This document shows, one piece after another, positions 63,457 to 64,000 of a stretch of 64,000 nucleotides of DNA. A program made the position numbers and the translations under genes. The notes beneath the pieces are model-generated. The model had not been told where the DNA came from and did not search any database. It worked only from the letters and a program-made list of their open reading frames with translations. Every line of letters starts with the position of its first letter. Positions within the stretch are counted from its first letter, which is position 1. This stretch comes from Massilia sp. KIM (GTDB taxonomy: Bacteria; Pseudomonadota; Gammaproteobacteria; Burkholderiales; Burkholderiaceae_D), in the NCBI RefSeq assembly GCF_002007115.1, contig NZ_MVAD01000005.1, positions 1-64,000 of the forward strand, written 5' to 3'.

Positions 63457-63999
63457 TTACTGGCGATTGAGTTTATGCGAAGGCAGGAGCAGGAACCAGA
63501 GCGCGAAAAACGGCCACATCAGGGACAGGAACTGGGCGGCGCCGTTAAAGTTCAAGAACTTCCCTTGCACCCAACCCTGCAGGGTCGAGGAAAAATACGG
63601 GTTCACCGGGATGGTGTTCACCACGATCAGGCTGAGCACCAGGGTCACCACCGCCAGGCGGCGCTGGGCCACCTGGGGCGCGAACACCAGGCCAGACAGC
63701 ATCAGGAGGCCGATCAGGAAGCCGCCCTCGGCGCCCGGAGTCACCCAGACGAAGGCGTTATCGGGGCGGAACAGCAGCGAGCTGGCCAGGGTCTTGACCA
63801 TCAGGGCCGCGCCCACCAGGGCCATCATGAGACGGAAGCGCGGCGCGCCGCGGCGCACCAGGCACATCAGGGTCAGGGCGGCGCCGGTCATGCCGCAGGC
63901 GCTGATGATGGTCTCGGACAGCCAGTACTGCTCCACGCTCATGATGTCGTCGCCGGGGCGCAGCATGGCCACCAGGTCGATGTCGGCGTCGAACCAGCG
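63457..63999 (-). CDS. VanZ-like membrane protein, C-terminal part
   Basis: The frame runs off the right edge of the window, so only the last 180 residues are seen. Five or so hydrophobic helices follow a soluble DADIDLVAMLRPGDDIMSVEQYWLSE segment, which I recall from proteobacterial VanZ-family proteins of about 380 residues. A role in the cell envelope is likely but not known. The start lies outside the window. Confidence 0.65.
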   Translation of the reverse strand, partial: RWFDADIDLVAMLRPGDDIMSVEQYWLSETIISACGMTGAALTLMCLVRRGAPRFRLMMALVGAALMVKTLASSLLFRPDNAFVWVTPGAEGGFLIGLLMLSGLVFAPQVAQRRLAVVTLVLSLIVVNTIPVNPYFSSTLQGWVQGKFLNFNGAAQFLSLMWPFFALWFLLLPSHKLNRQ

Positions 64000-64000
64000 C

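Overview
The window is a high-GC chromosomal segment from a Gram-negative betaproteobacterium. Protein similarity recalled from memory suggests Oxalobacteraceae, probably Massilia or a close relative. The reasons are strong G/C-ending codon bias, a dnaA-rpmH origin locus with gyrB close to dnaN and no recF, an MSHA-type pilin cluster, and an FG-GAP/DUF4214 protein. No database search was possible, so the taxon is inferred.

Left part (1-20 kb): a mixed metabolic and envelope region. It holds the end of an alpha/beta hydrolase, a YbjJ-like MFS transporter, two AraC regulators, a chemoreceptor, a GT9 glycosyltransferase with a 37-bp tandem repeat at its 3' end, nudC, folE, a stand-alone IS5-type DUF4096 protein, a PAP2 phosphatase behind a candidate Pho box, an LpxR-like outer-membrane deacylase, a HAD phosphatase, a large FG-GAP/DUF4214 protein, an SDR/AraC pair, and a Tat-exported molybdenum hydroxylase of the isoquinoline oxidoreductase type with its 2Fe-2S partner and a LysR regulator.

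Middle (20-43 kb): a five-gene MSHA minor-pilin operon in the order mshQ-C-D-O-P, with stop/start overlaps throughout. Next come a NERD-UvrD-type helicase and leuA. The leuA gene is preceded by a newly read 26-residue leucine-rich leader peptide (29083-29003, minus strand) with a near-consensus promoter that places the transcription start almost on its ATG. Then follow an NHL-repeat lipoprotein, several small proteins, a second infA-like gene, a cold-shock gene, an ACS-type MFS transporter, and an accessory stretch of small-molecule enzymes (cysteine hydrolase, alpha/beta hydrolase, pirin, SDR). Two closely related LysR regulators sit in that stretch. It ends with a DUF885 metallopeptidase-like protein.

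Origin region (43-53 kb): gyrB, dnaN and dnaA point left; rpmH, rnpA, yidD, yidC and mnmE point right. The dnaA-rpmH spacer carries a perfect DnaA box and is the candidate oriC. Related palindromic repeats sit at three places (about 45.9, 51.7 and 61.0 kb).

Right part (53-64 kb): an orphan DUF2185/Imm33-like protein, a divergent LysR/SDR pair, a DUF1439 lipoprotein, a CAP-domain lipoprotein whose stop overlaps the start of an Hpt phosphotransfer protein, pssA, a CsoR-family regulator coupled to an aldo/keto reductase, a dacC-type D,D-carboxypeptidase, an alpha/beta hydrolase, a thioredoxin-like ferredoxin, and a VanZ-like membrane protein cut by the window edge. No rRNA, tRNA, complete insertion sequence, prophage or CRISPR array was seen.
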